Below, in pieces: positions 23,402 to 33,700 of a DNA stretch of 64,000 bases (position 1 is the stretch's first letter; each line of letters begins with the position of its first letter). The notes under the pieces were generated by a model. The model worked only from the letters and a program-made list of their open reading frames with translations, was not told the DNA's origin and searched no databases. The DNA is taken from contig JASWJB010000251.1 in NCBI GenBank assembly GCA_032433595.1, forward strand, positions 1-64,000, in the 5' to 3' direction. A program made the translations under genes and the position numbers. The stretch comes from Conoideocrella luteorostrata. Taxonomy: Eukaryota; Ascomycota; Sordariomycetes; Hypocreales; Clavicipitaceae.

Positions 23402-24574
23402 CTAGTCCTCTGAAGATCTTCGGGCACGTCGTTCCCTGTAGCATCCTCTATAGAATCTACGACACCGGCATTGGGACTCCCACCACCGTGGCTTACGCGC
23501 CACCACATTCCGTACAGTGAACCGCAGGTTCAGAAGAGATGACCCTGCTTTGGAATTCAATGCCGCTGGGCGACGACTATGCCAGATAGTAACACTTGTG
23601 ATCTCCTTAATCCCCAGCTGAGCTTTATGTTGCACGAGCAGATTTGCCGGTCCTAAACCATGAGAAGATCCCAGAATAGCAAGGCCCTCGTCCTCACTCA
23701 TGTCAATAGTGAGCCTATTCTTCCAGGACGGAATTTCTATTCTTTTCTTTGCTCGTAAAGCGTGTATAACGACATTGAATGTGTCCTGGCTAGCTATATG
23801 AGCCCGGAAGATATACCTGAGAGATTTTTCATTTACGCCAGACTTTTGACAAGCACTGTGCCATTGAAGATAGGCTATATCCGACCAATGCCTTAGTTTG
23901 GGAAGCTTATTTGGTGGCATATCTGGAGCCATATAAGCAGGGCCGAAGCTGCTGACTGCTGTAATCGACCCGGAATCAGTATTTATTATGCTGGAATAAA
24001 ACGCATTTGTTGGCTTAAGGCAAGGCGCCGAAAATGTGAGCTGATGAAAAATTCAGAAGTAGGGGTGGAGCTTTGAACTCACGTATCGGCGATGCCCCCA
24101 GACTTTATAATGTGAGGCATGTACATACATGTACATCATTGGACGTAATTTCGAAACCATAGCCGCGTCTTCGAAAGTTTCAGCTTCTATATTGTCCCCG
24201 TCATGGGGATCGATCCCGTCGCCGTCAACCACTCGCTCCCATCCCCATGCCGACATTGATGTAACATTCGTCCAGGGGCTTGCCAGCCTCCAAAGATCTA
24301 TGGACCCGGCTCGGTGGAAGTTTCTCTGTAGCTTACGACCTCTTCGCAGTGACTTCGCCCAGCTTCTCGGCTCCGCGAGTCTCTCATGAAGAGCTTTGTG
24401 TAATTCAACACTAATCGGTGCAGTCCGGCCGCGTAGGTTTAGCGGACTTTCCGATTTATTAACATGAGTCGTGGCATTGGCGAAACAGCTGAGTAGCCCT
24501 GATTGAGTGAATAAGAAGAGAAGGCAAAAAATCTTAATGACTATTGCTGATCGCCCGGTCGCAGCCATAGTCAT
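23402..24574 (-). CDS. Secreted fungal protein of unknown function (two blocks, junction unresolved)
   Basis: Two coding blocks on the minus strand. Block 1 starts at an ATG at 24574. A hydrophobic stretch (IKIFCLLFLFTQSGLLSCFA) looks like a signal peptide, and the block ends with MMYMYVHASHYKVWGHRRY next to a good GTGAGT donor at 24079. Block 2 (about 23985-23402) contains FGPAYMAPDMPPNKLP, RHWSDIAYLQWHSACQ and a GLAILGSSHGLGPANLLVQH segment. This resembles a family of uncharacterised secreted fungal proteins known only as hypothetical proteins. The splice phases I can propose between the blocks do not fit cleanly (donor phase 0, acceptors phase 1 or 2), so either a junction was missed or a one-base frameshift has broken the gene. 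The 3' end is rich in arginine and may have drifted. Confidence 0.45.
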
Positions 24575-25171
24575 CTTTGAGGAGTAGTATTAACAGCAAT
24601 AGCTGAACAATTAAGTTGTGAGAGCTTGGGCGTAGCACCTGCAAGTTACTTCGTCGTTATCGGCCGGGGAACATTAGGAAGGGATCTATAAGACTAGTAG
24701 CCCTGATGTAGTGTCGACCCAAATCACATACCAACGACAATACCGGTCAGGTACGCAAGTTTCGATACGCCAGATCAAGTAATACGACAGTTCCGAGTAG
24801 TATTATCGCGAGCGGGGCCGCCGCAACGAATATGTGCAAGTGACCTCACTAAGATTCCTGTAGCCTTACACTCCGACCAGTTTGAAGCAGCTCAAGAAGT
24901 AGAGCAGCATATAAAGAGGCTTTCTTCCGTAAAGAGAACACCTCAAGTAATAGTAAATAGTTGAATAGTTGAGCAGTCCATCCGTAGAGTACTCGCAGCG
25001 AACCCCATACCAATTAAGAAAATCGTGCGGCAAAACATAAGAAGACGCCACGGGCTTATGTCAAAGGCAAGAGACCCATCTTCTTTTCTACCTCTAGCGT
25101 AATGAAACCCCTATTTGCTAGCTATTTTTTTGGTAATCTATTGGATCCACGCCAATTCTCCCCAGTAATTA
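24575..25171. other. Gene-free stretch
   Basis: Upstream region of the secreted-protein gene, followed by AT-rich sequence up to the LTR. A minus-strand copy of the dispersed motif (GTGTCGACCCAAATCACA) sits at 24711-24728. Confidence 0.4.
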
Positions 25172-25413
25172 TGTTGGATTACACGTGTGTGTGTGTGTGG
25201 GTGGATATGTGGATACACGGGCTGTGAGAGAAAGGTTACGTGGCCTCTGGGCCTAAGGCAGGAATTCAGGACGGAAGTGTCTCAGATTATAGGGGTATTT
25301 ATAGGGGGATTTGGACGGGACCGTCAGACAAGGGATTCTGGATCCATCATCTAAGTAACACAGCTCATCCCATGAATGCAAACATCGTTGAACCTCTCCT
25401 ATCAATTCCAACA
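25172..25413 (+). mobile_element. LTR, family 2, copy 2
   Basis: Starts TGTTGGATTACACG and probably ends AATTCCAACA, giving inverted termini TGTTGGA/TCCAACA, 242 bp. It is the inverted partner of 1-126. A (GT)n run lies near its start. The flanks (AATTA and GAAAC) are not a matching target duplication, so the right boundary or an exchange between copies remains open. Confidence 0.65.
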
Positions 25414-28128
25414 GAAACCTAGTATCGTACTTATGGAGTGCCAAGTCCTCCCACTGCATTATGGTATGATCTATCACTACACCCTCCTATCGGCTTGATA
25501 ACTATGAAACAGCTCCGCAAGTTCTCTCTGTACCGTAAGGCACTGTAATTTTTAATTTCTAGACTCTGTTATGTGCTACTTTCAGGTGGAGCTCGGGCCG
25601 ATTTAATAACGATTGCGCGGTAGAGCAACATACAACAAGATAATATATATTTACAGCGAGTATCCTTGCTTATGCAGGCCCAATACTTACCCCTGTCGTT
25701 AGTTGCCACGGGATGGCCCGACGTAACGGGACAAGCCGGTACAACGGAATCGCCCAACGAATTTTCAACCCAGCTAGTTAACAAGAGGCTAAGAATCATA
25801 CGATCCCCGAGGCTAACCGGAGTTATACAAGATAAGATGGACTCGTTATACGGTTGGTGGCATTAAGCTTGTACATCCGTCCGGGTATCATCAACGCCAC
25901 CATCACTGAGGAGGGCGGGTATGCAAAAAATGTTGCGCCGCACACCATCATACGTTAGTACAGCAACGCTAGGCTAATGACGCCCAGAGAAGATATGCAA
26001 TTGCAAAGCATTGCATTTCCTTATTCGCTGATGCGCTGAACGTAGGCCATCCTCGCTGAAATGCATAATCATTGTTTGAACTGTGGCGCACAGCCCTACG
26101 ATAGCTTCTCGAGGCATCGAAACTCACTATAGTTACTCCGTCCTCCGTAGAGAATCTGAATTTGCAAAGAAGAAGAAAAGGGAAGGAAAAAAAAAAAAAG
26201 AAACACTATGACATACAACACCAGGTATTCGCTGGTCGTCACCGAACCAACTACTAATCTAGCGCTCACCAGGTTATCGCTCGGAGATCGGACGGGATCC
26301 AGATTTGACTAGTGGCTGTGGTCGTATGTACCTGGGACCTCACACAATCGACTTATGAAATCGTCAGTTCATGGGCATCGTTGTCTATCTCATGCCGCTT
26401 CCGCCTCCGTTCTCAAGCCAACTCGGACGGGCATTGCTCAGCCACTTTCTTCTTCTCAGGGCGACGGCGGAATGGGCGTACGGTAGACCATCCACGTCGC
26501 ATCACCTCTACGGAGTAGTAAAACACGCATTCGATGATGAGCAAACAGTGTGCCAATGCTTCCAAAGAGAACTAACTAAGGGTGCGTGTGCATGTACGGT
26601 GTACAACGCATATACATGTCCCAGTCTCACGCTAGCAGTCAAACCGTGCAGGCGCGATTCAACCACTCAGAGCAACAACCCTAGACATAATAACTACACC
26701 GTATCCCTCAGCCCTGTGTCCTCAAAAATATCCATCACGCCCTCATCTTCATTCGCCTTTCTCATCCCTTCCCAAGCATCACAACTCATCCTCAACCCCA
26801 GCAGGCAACACGCACCAGGCACCACGCGCCACCCCTCCCACAGTGCCTCGCCTTTCCGTATTGCCAATAAAATGCCAATGCCTGGGATACTCCGGGCAGG
26901 TAGCACACAGCATTTTGACTCTCACTCGGCTCCCAAGAGTCTAAAGCACCTACTAAGTACGGATTACTCCATAACTACTGCCTGGTTGGCGTACAGCTCC
27001 TCCTCCACCGCTCGTCTTGTTATAGCGCTGTCGTCTTATCTCCTTTTCCTGAAACAAAATTGCCCAAATTACATGGAATCCCCCGGCACGTAGCGACAGC
27101 AGCCTGACCACCACGCGACACCTCCATCGATCACTTGTGAACGTAAAATCTCACATCCGCACCACACAACTGTGCAACCTACAATGCAAACCAGGAACTC
27201 CGCATGTACTCGGCTGCTGACTGCATAAAAAAAGCGGCACTTAGCTGCAGGCCTCAACCAGGATGCCAATCCCGAGGGTCGAGTGTGGCTGGGATGGCGA
27301 AGACGACCAGGGAAGCCCAGCCTAGTTAGTTGGCCGCTCTCAAGTATCGATGTGCTATGTCTATGTCAGCCTCACGCAAAGTGGACTAAACATTGACAAA
27401 GTTCAGGTAAACGGCGTTGCTCGAGGCCCAAATAATGGCGATGTGGTTAAAGTTTCGTCCAGCAGCGCACAGGTCCATAGTAGGACGAAAGCGGCACCGT
27501 CAGCGCCGATCACCTTGGGATTTCTGGCTGTCTATTTGGCGGTTACGACGTTAAACGGCTTACAGAGTGGACCGCAGTGAGTAGCAACACAAGGTGCAGG
27601 CGGGAGGAATTTCCGATCCGAACCAGGTCTTGCCACAAACAACACGGCCCAGTCCAGATACAGCGAAACGTCACTAAGTGCATGCATTCCAGTCACGCGA
27701 CGCGCAAACAGCTGGGTAGATGAGGAGACGCATGTCTCTAACGGTAATCTTAATACCCCGGACTCCCGCCCTTCCAGTAGTAAAGCGCGCTAAGTTACAG
27801 ATGATGAGTGTACTGTATGAACCCTAAATCCCATTCAAACCCTGTCAAAACCCCGGTAATTGAGCATGTGTAGCATGTCTTGAAAACATAAACGCGAGTA
27901 AGTGATAAGGCCCCAGTGAGGTAACAATGGCCCCATGGCTCGTAAAACATCTCAAACCAAAAATGCAAGTAACCAGTAAATGTAGGCTACAGGTAACCAA
28001 GAATCTATCGCCACCCAATGCTGTTGTTGTTGTTGTTTTTGCTTCGCAATAAATATTAGTATAGTAATAGTTTAGACATGAGAACTGCGTCTCAAAAGGT
28101 TTATTCTAAACTCATTTTCCCATTATAA
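25414..28128. other. Gene-free stretch of 2.7 kb
   Basis: No gene supported. The longest frame (26371-27093, plus) is proline/serine/histidine-rich low-complexity sequence without a domain and with stop-free composition effects. Contains an A-rich tract at 26188-26202, TACGGAGTA-like sites at 26134-26150 and 26509-26517, and a (TTG)n run at 28022-28036 near the 3' end of the sulfatase-like gene. Confidence 0.4.
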
Positions 28129-30744
28129 TCATGGAGAAAAACGCCATCGCTTTGCATTTTCGTCAACCCACCACCGCGTTATGAAGGCAGCGTCTTCTAC
28201 CCACTTGGATGCGTCCAAGCCATGCTTGTCTTCCACGCTTTGCAAGAAAGACTCAAAGTCGAATGAAAGAACGGCGTCTTTTTCGTAGGGATCCTCTTCG
28301 ACATTTGTGAACCGCCACTCAATGTCCTTGACAACCGGCACAACCAGGCGCCAATTGGGGTCGCGCGCGTTGCGTGTAGCGATTTGAGCGCGACCTGTGT
28401 TCATGACAGTGAATTGCCAATCTGCCAATCCAGTGTGCTTTGACTCTTTATGTAGCGGTCGAATAAGAGACTGGCCCTCATAGTTGCGGACGAGGTCACC
28501 GGCGGCCTTTCGATCAGATGGAGACAGCGAGCCCGTCTCAATAAGCAAATCTAAAATCGTGGGCAAGATAGCGATCGAGTTGACAGGGGAGTTGATGTCG
28601 ATTGGCGGCAGCTTTGGGTGCGAAAGCACAAGAGGCACGTGGAAGTTGCCAATATTGGGCTGGTAGTATGGAGTCACTGCCCCGGTCTCGGGGACAGATA
28701 AGCCGTGATCTCCTACGAGAATAACCAGCGTCTCGTCACTAACGCTTTGCTCTTCAAGGATCTCGAGAATTCGTCCCAGCCATCGGTCGACAAACCCGAT
28801 AGTGTTGACGTAGTGGGAAAGGTCTTCCAGCTTGTCCCCCGCGGCGAGTGGCACATAAGTCTCCTCGTCTGGCATCTTGAAGGGGTGGTGAGCGGTACTA
28901 GTGAGGTGAGTGAGGAAGACTCTCTCATTCTTTTCCTTGGCAGTCTTAAAAGCATCCTGAATGTAGTCTTCTATTGCAGATTCGCGCATACCATAATAGT
29001 TGATCTCTGGCAAAGTCACCTTGCCGAACTTGGCAGCATCGCTTTGCAGGTACTCTTTGTGAATAAGATCCTCGTCCTTGTACCCTAGCACCGGCATCAA
29101 AAGGTCCTGTTTGTCGTAGAAGTTTGTCACTGACATCATGAATCGATTGTTCCATTTGTACTTGGTGTATTCATCTTTTGAGGCGACAGAATCGTCGGAG
29201 TGATTCAATGTGTTGAAGGCGTTAAATATGTGAGGCAAACAAGGCTGGTAAACGTGGTGATCATACTCGACATTGAAATCGGCAACCAGCGGAGTGATGC
29301 CACAAAGTGTTCCCGGAAGACTTTTGAGAGTGTATGTGCCGGTTGTATGATCGTTGTTGACATTGATTCCGCCGCGTCGCCTCGTCACGTTGTGGTCAAA
29401 GCCATCGTTGTAGTCGCCTGTAAGAAAGTTGGCAGTTTGTGTAAGGTTAGCTAGTCGCCCCTGCACTTCCTCGGGAAAAGTCCCATTCTCCCATGTTTCG
29501 GCAAGCTTTTGCCAAATCTGACCGTTTTTCTTAATTGGAAACACATCTTTGCGGGTGCTCTCCAGCTTGATCAGAACAACGTGGCGAATATTTATATCAA
29601 CGAGCTTTCCTCGGAGAGGGGCAAGCACGTCATCCTCAAGGTTGGATATCTTGAGAGGGTCATGAGCAGCGTTGTAGTGTTCCACGTCATCCTCATACCA
29701 ATCTTCAAATCCGGGTAGAGGCTCGTAGCGCTTGGGGAGCCACTCCCAGCGGATAGGCTCGGCTAGAGCGGTTTGGTTGTCCCAGCCCCAGCCGATGCTC
29801 TCGCCATGGTGGGGAATCAAACTGGCAAGGGTGGGTGCGGAATGCGCAAAGTCAATGAACGGGAGTAGAATTGGAGTCCAGGACATGAATATGAGCGAGC
29901 CTTCGATTGGGCGAATAATAGACAGCGTAATCTGGGCAACCAGAAGTATACCGATTACAGTGTACAACAGCCACATTGCCTTATTCTCCCGCAGAGAGGT
30001 GGGAACCGCAGCTAGCGTGTGGCTCTTTCCGTCCAAATGGTAGTCTTCATCACCATCTGATCCATCCTCGAGGTCGAGTTCTTTCTGAGGAACGTGGTCG
30101 TACTTTACGGCACGGGGCACGTTGCGGCGACAGCACGTAATCTTGCTGAACAAAAAGGTGAAGGGCAGCTTGACAATATCGATGGCCATGCCAGCCAAGG
30201 CGAATGAGATGTCCTGGAGGAGCCAGCCGAGAACGAGAATGGTAACGAAAGCAATAGAGCAAGACACCAGTCCAGTTAGCAGCACCGACCAGGATGAAGA
30301 GTCACCAGCGAGGCCAATATTTCGCCAGTGAAGCTCAGATCCGGCCACAGCAAAGAAAGAAATGTTGATAGACGCTAGGGCATGCTGCATGAAAGTAATC
30401 AGGCAGGCCAGGCTGGTGGCCAAGAAACGCAAGCAAGAAACAGATGCGAACAAGGGTAGTTCGGCATCCAGTAACAGCCGAAGCATCAGCAGCAGCGCTG
30501 TATCCTGGGCAAAAAATGAGAGTCCCCATTGAGCCATCTCAGCTGGCGGAAGGGCCGTAATATGGGCGTAAATGTGAATACATTTTGCACTGAGTATCGA
30601 AACGGCGGCGATGGAGAAAACGAGTCGTCGATTAGCAAAACGAGTGGCAACCGCCAAACAGAGCCGTCTGTTGGTCAGAACGCAGCGTCGGCTGGCGAAG
30701 CGAGAAGCGAGGGAGCCGCCAGCGTTGTTATTTGAATCCATCAT
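28129..30744 (-). CDS. Membrane sulfatase/alkaline-phosphatase-superfamily protein
   Basis: Intronless, 871 aa. The N-terminal third (residues ~45-285) has five or six hydrophobic segments, for example LVFSIAAVSILSAKC, SVLLTGLVSCSIAFVTILVLG and MWLLYTVIGILLVAQITL. A large soluble domain follows. Sulfatase-superfamily signatures are visible: VVLIKLESTR (E395, candidate nucleophile T397) and the late metal-binding ILVGDHG (D679, H680). The topology (membrane bundle plus extracytoplasmic hydrolase domain) recalls LtaS-type phosphotransferases and fungal sulfatase-domain membrane proteins. The nucleophile is Thr rather than the Cys or Ser of formylglycine sulfatases, so phosphotransferase or phosphodiesterase activity is more likely than sulfate hydrolysis; that is inference. 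The arginine-rich N-terminus (residues 14-43) is unusual. The ATG pair at 30744 gives the complete membrane region. Confidence 0.9.
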   Translation of the reverse strand: MMDSNNNAGGSLASRFASRRCVLTNRRLCLAVATRFANRRLVFSIAAVSILSAKCIHIYAHITALPPAEMAQWGLSFFAQDTALLLMLRLLLDAELPLFASVSCLRFLATSLACLITFMQHALASINISFFAVAGSELHWRNIGLAGDSSSWSVLLTGLVSCSIAFVTILVLGWLLQDISFALAGMAIDIVKLPFTFLFSKITCCRRNVPRAVKYDHVPQKELDLEDGSDGDEDYHLDGKSHTLAAVPTSLRENKAMWLLYTVIGILLVAQITLSIIRPIEGSLIFMSWTPILLPFIDFAHSAPTLASLIPHHGESIGWGWDNQTALAEPIRWEWLPKRYEPLPGFEDWYEDDVEHYNAAHDPLKISNLEDDVLAPLRGKLVDINIRHVVLIKLESTRKDVFPIKKNGQIWQKLAETWENGTFPEEVQGRLANLTQTANFLTGDYNDGFDHNVTRRRGGINVNNDHTTGTYTLKSLPGTLCGITPLVADFNVEYDHHVYQPCLPHIFNAFNTLNHSDDSVASKDEYTKYKWNNRFMMSVTNFYDKQDLLMPVLGYKDEDLIHKEYLQSDAAKFGKVTLPEINYYGMRESAIEDYIQDAFKTAKEKNERVFLTHLTSTAHHPFKMPDEETYVPLAAGDKLEDLSHYVNTIGFVDRWLGRILEILEEQSVSDETLVILVGDHGLSVPETGAVTPYYQPNIGNFHVPLVLSHPKLPPIDINSPVNSIAILPTILDLLIETGSLSPSDRKAAGDLVRNYEGQSLIRPLHKESKHTGLADWQFTVMNTGRAQIATRNARDPNWRLVVPVVKDIEWRFTNVEEDPYEKDAVLSFDFESFLQSVEDKHGLDASKWVEDAAFITRWWVDENAKRWRFSP

Positions 30745-33700
30745 AACAGCGAGGTAGGGGGTTCACTGTCGAAGAAATATGTCATGCTCGAAAAGACGGA
30801 ACGGGATGTCTGAGGAATCCCAATAGCAAAACCGAGGGAGATAACGAAGCAATGAAAGAAGGAAAATAGTGTTCCAAGCGAAGTGTTACACGTCTGCGCC
30901 GCTGTTGAAGCGGTCTCGCTCTGTTGTCGCTTGCCGTCCTCCCCAAAAGCTGGTCAATGATAGAAGACGTTCACGGGCTGTGAGCCAAAGTCGATACGAA
31001 AAGAATGAGGTGATCCGAGGTCTTGGAGGTGAGAATTTTGTAGGGGGAGGCAGGAAAGAAGAAGTAAATGGGATATGTGACAAAGATGTACTCGGCATTG
31101 TAGCAGCGGGCGTAGGGCTTGTAAAGGGCAGTAGCAATATGGGTAGAGAGGCTAAGGAGGATACGAGGGAGGAGACGACGGACAAGGGCAGGTGGAGTGT
31201 GACAGGAGGAGAAGAGGGTGCATGTAGCGAATCAATGTCTGACCGAAAGTAGGATGGCATTTTTGCCAACATTGATGCGAGCAGCCATCCCAAGCCATCC
31301 AAGCCATCCCAAGCCAGCCCCTGCCGCCAGCAGCAAAAGCCACCCGTCAACCCAAAATGTACGGAGTACTCTGTATTTGCCCTTTACTGGCCCTACTTAC
31401 TATTCCGTACGATCTGACGCCTTTTTGATTCGTTTGTCAGAGCTCAACCGCCGAATTGGCTATGCAGCACGAAGCAAGGTAGTAATACATACATAGCATT
31501 AGTGCAACCAGCTGTTCAAGGTCGGGGCCAGTCCGAGCTTTCTGCTACAGCGGGCCTTTCGTCGTCACATAACACGAGGACCAAGATCGTGCTGCCATCT
31601 GTGACGGAGCCCGTAGCGCAATCCACGGCCGGCCAGGGACACAAGAGGGCAGGAGGCAAAGGAGGGCAGAAGACGGTTTACGTAAGAACTTGGCGCCGAA
31701 TGATGCTGCCGAATTGAGCAACAGGACACACGACGGCGGGTGCGGATGCGGGCGGGTACGCTGAGAGTGCTGCAGCCTTCCCCGACGTGGTGAAATGTGT
31801 GAGGGTGGTGGCAGTGGGTAACTGGGAGGAGCCCACAAGCGATGCCGACGCGACTTCGTTCATTCAGATAGACGCCGTGTCGCGTGCGCTTTTGCCGTTC
31901 ACTCAGCAACTCCCTGAGCGCACTATCATCTCTGAACGCACCATACGATAATGTATTGAACCCAGCACTGGCCCTCCAGGCAAGTCATGCTGAAGAGACA
32001 GCCCGGACCCATAATATTGAAAATTATTCAACAATAGTCTAAACGCGGGCGAACGCACAGCTCGCAACCCTTGAGTTGGCAACAGGCACCGGGAGACAAG
32101 ACGACGACAGGATAAATGGCGTCAATTCCCTGTTTACGGGCGGCTTGCAATGACACACTGCACTATTGACAGTCAGCACAGTACTCCGTACGGAGTACCG
32201 AGTGCTCCGTATGACAGGTGCAATAATACTGCGGAGTACTCCGTAGTATGTACTAATATCGCTACCTGCAACCCTGGAAGGACATTCGACGGAAGTGATG
32301 AGACGAGCATGGATGTGGGCGGGGATTGGGGGGTGTCTGATATCATCGACACTGTAGATCCGACAGGGGGGGGAAACAACTGCCCGTCAGTGCATGCTGA
32401 GGTACGGGGGATTTTTCAGTGCAGCGTAAGGAGCACAGCACAGGATTGTGGCCGCGCTGGCAGAGTGCCAAAGATGCATGCCATGCAAAGCAGTGCTCCG
32501 TACGGCGTAGAGGCCACTGGCCGCATGCTAAGTGGCGAGTGTGCTTTACGTACGGTGATGTTGGGCGGTACCGCTTTGTTGGAATGTGAACTTAACCGCG
32601 TTGAGTCGTGCAGCCTGGAGAAAACCGCCTCTGGAATGCTCCCCTGCACTCCCTTTCCGTACAGCGTTTTGATGCCACAAACCCGCACAAAGTTAGGCTT
32701 CATCACAATTGTCCTTCCATCACCCACCGTACGCCAGTTTGGTAATGTGGTGAAGCGACAATTCCTCTGTATCGGCGACTTGGACCGTAAATGTCAGAAA
32801 ATTTCGTGGTGGTTGACGTATTAGTAGTACATGGCCGTCATGGCATGCCGTGCCCCCGGCGGATGTGGACGTATTTCAAGCATTGGTCGCGTGTCACTAC
32901 TCCGTAGACCCCCTGTGATGTCGCCAGGTTACATCTGAATTGAGTACGGAGTAAACATGTCGCTAACATCGAGATGATTGCTGCGCCTGGATGGCTTGCT
33001 GCAGCCCTCATCATTGTCGGCAGATGTACTCCGTATTTTAGGAGCGATTCCGCCATAGACACTGCAGATATTTGGGACTAGTGCTCTATCGGGGTCAATA
33101 ATCTGGCGTCTTTCTTTGGACTTTCCGAGCTTCCTTGTTTCTGTTCCCTTTTCTTTTTTTTTTTTTCTTGTCCTTTTTTTTTTTCTTTTTTTTCTCCTCT
33201 ACTATCCTCTTTTTCTTCTCTCGCACTGGACTGAACCGAGGTGGTGGATCTGGCTTGGCGACCCCAGTTTCCGCGGAGAATGCAAAACCCCATTTTGTCC
33301 AGAGTACGAGCAATCCACATTGTCGCGAGGTTGATACGAGACGACAAATCTGTACAAGCTGCCCGTGCCATTCTGCGTCGGGGCAAGGGTTGAAGTCAAG
33401 AAAGACTAGGCGGCCCTAGGAAAGGCTAAAAAGCTGGACAAAATTTTCCATTTCTTCCTTTTGCGGTACCGTGGCAGATATCAATCAGGGTCGTAGCCGC
33501 GATGTGGCAGAGTCTTGGCGTGTGGCAACGAGACTTAACAGGGTGCTGTCGAATGATTAGCTACTCGTACGGAGTACGGAGTAACTACCGTTCTAGAGAA
33601 TGCGCACGAGGGAGGGGCTCACAAGGGTCGAATTCCAGTAACCAGAAACCCAAATTGAAAGCGTCCAGATCTGGATAGTGGCGCGTAAAAATACGAAACC

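Noticed and set aside
26371..27093. 240-codon open frame on the plus strand
   Set aside because: Low-complexity Pro/Ser/His-rich translation, no domain, no promoter-like context, and the region also has open frames on the other strand.
30869..31350. Open frames on both strands upstream of the sulfatase-like gene
   Set aside because: They lie in its promoter region, overlap each other on opposite strands and lack domains.
33078..33386. Lysine-rich minus-strand open frame
   Set aside because: Created by the polypyrimidine tract; no conservation signal.
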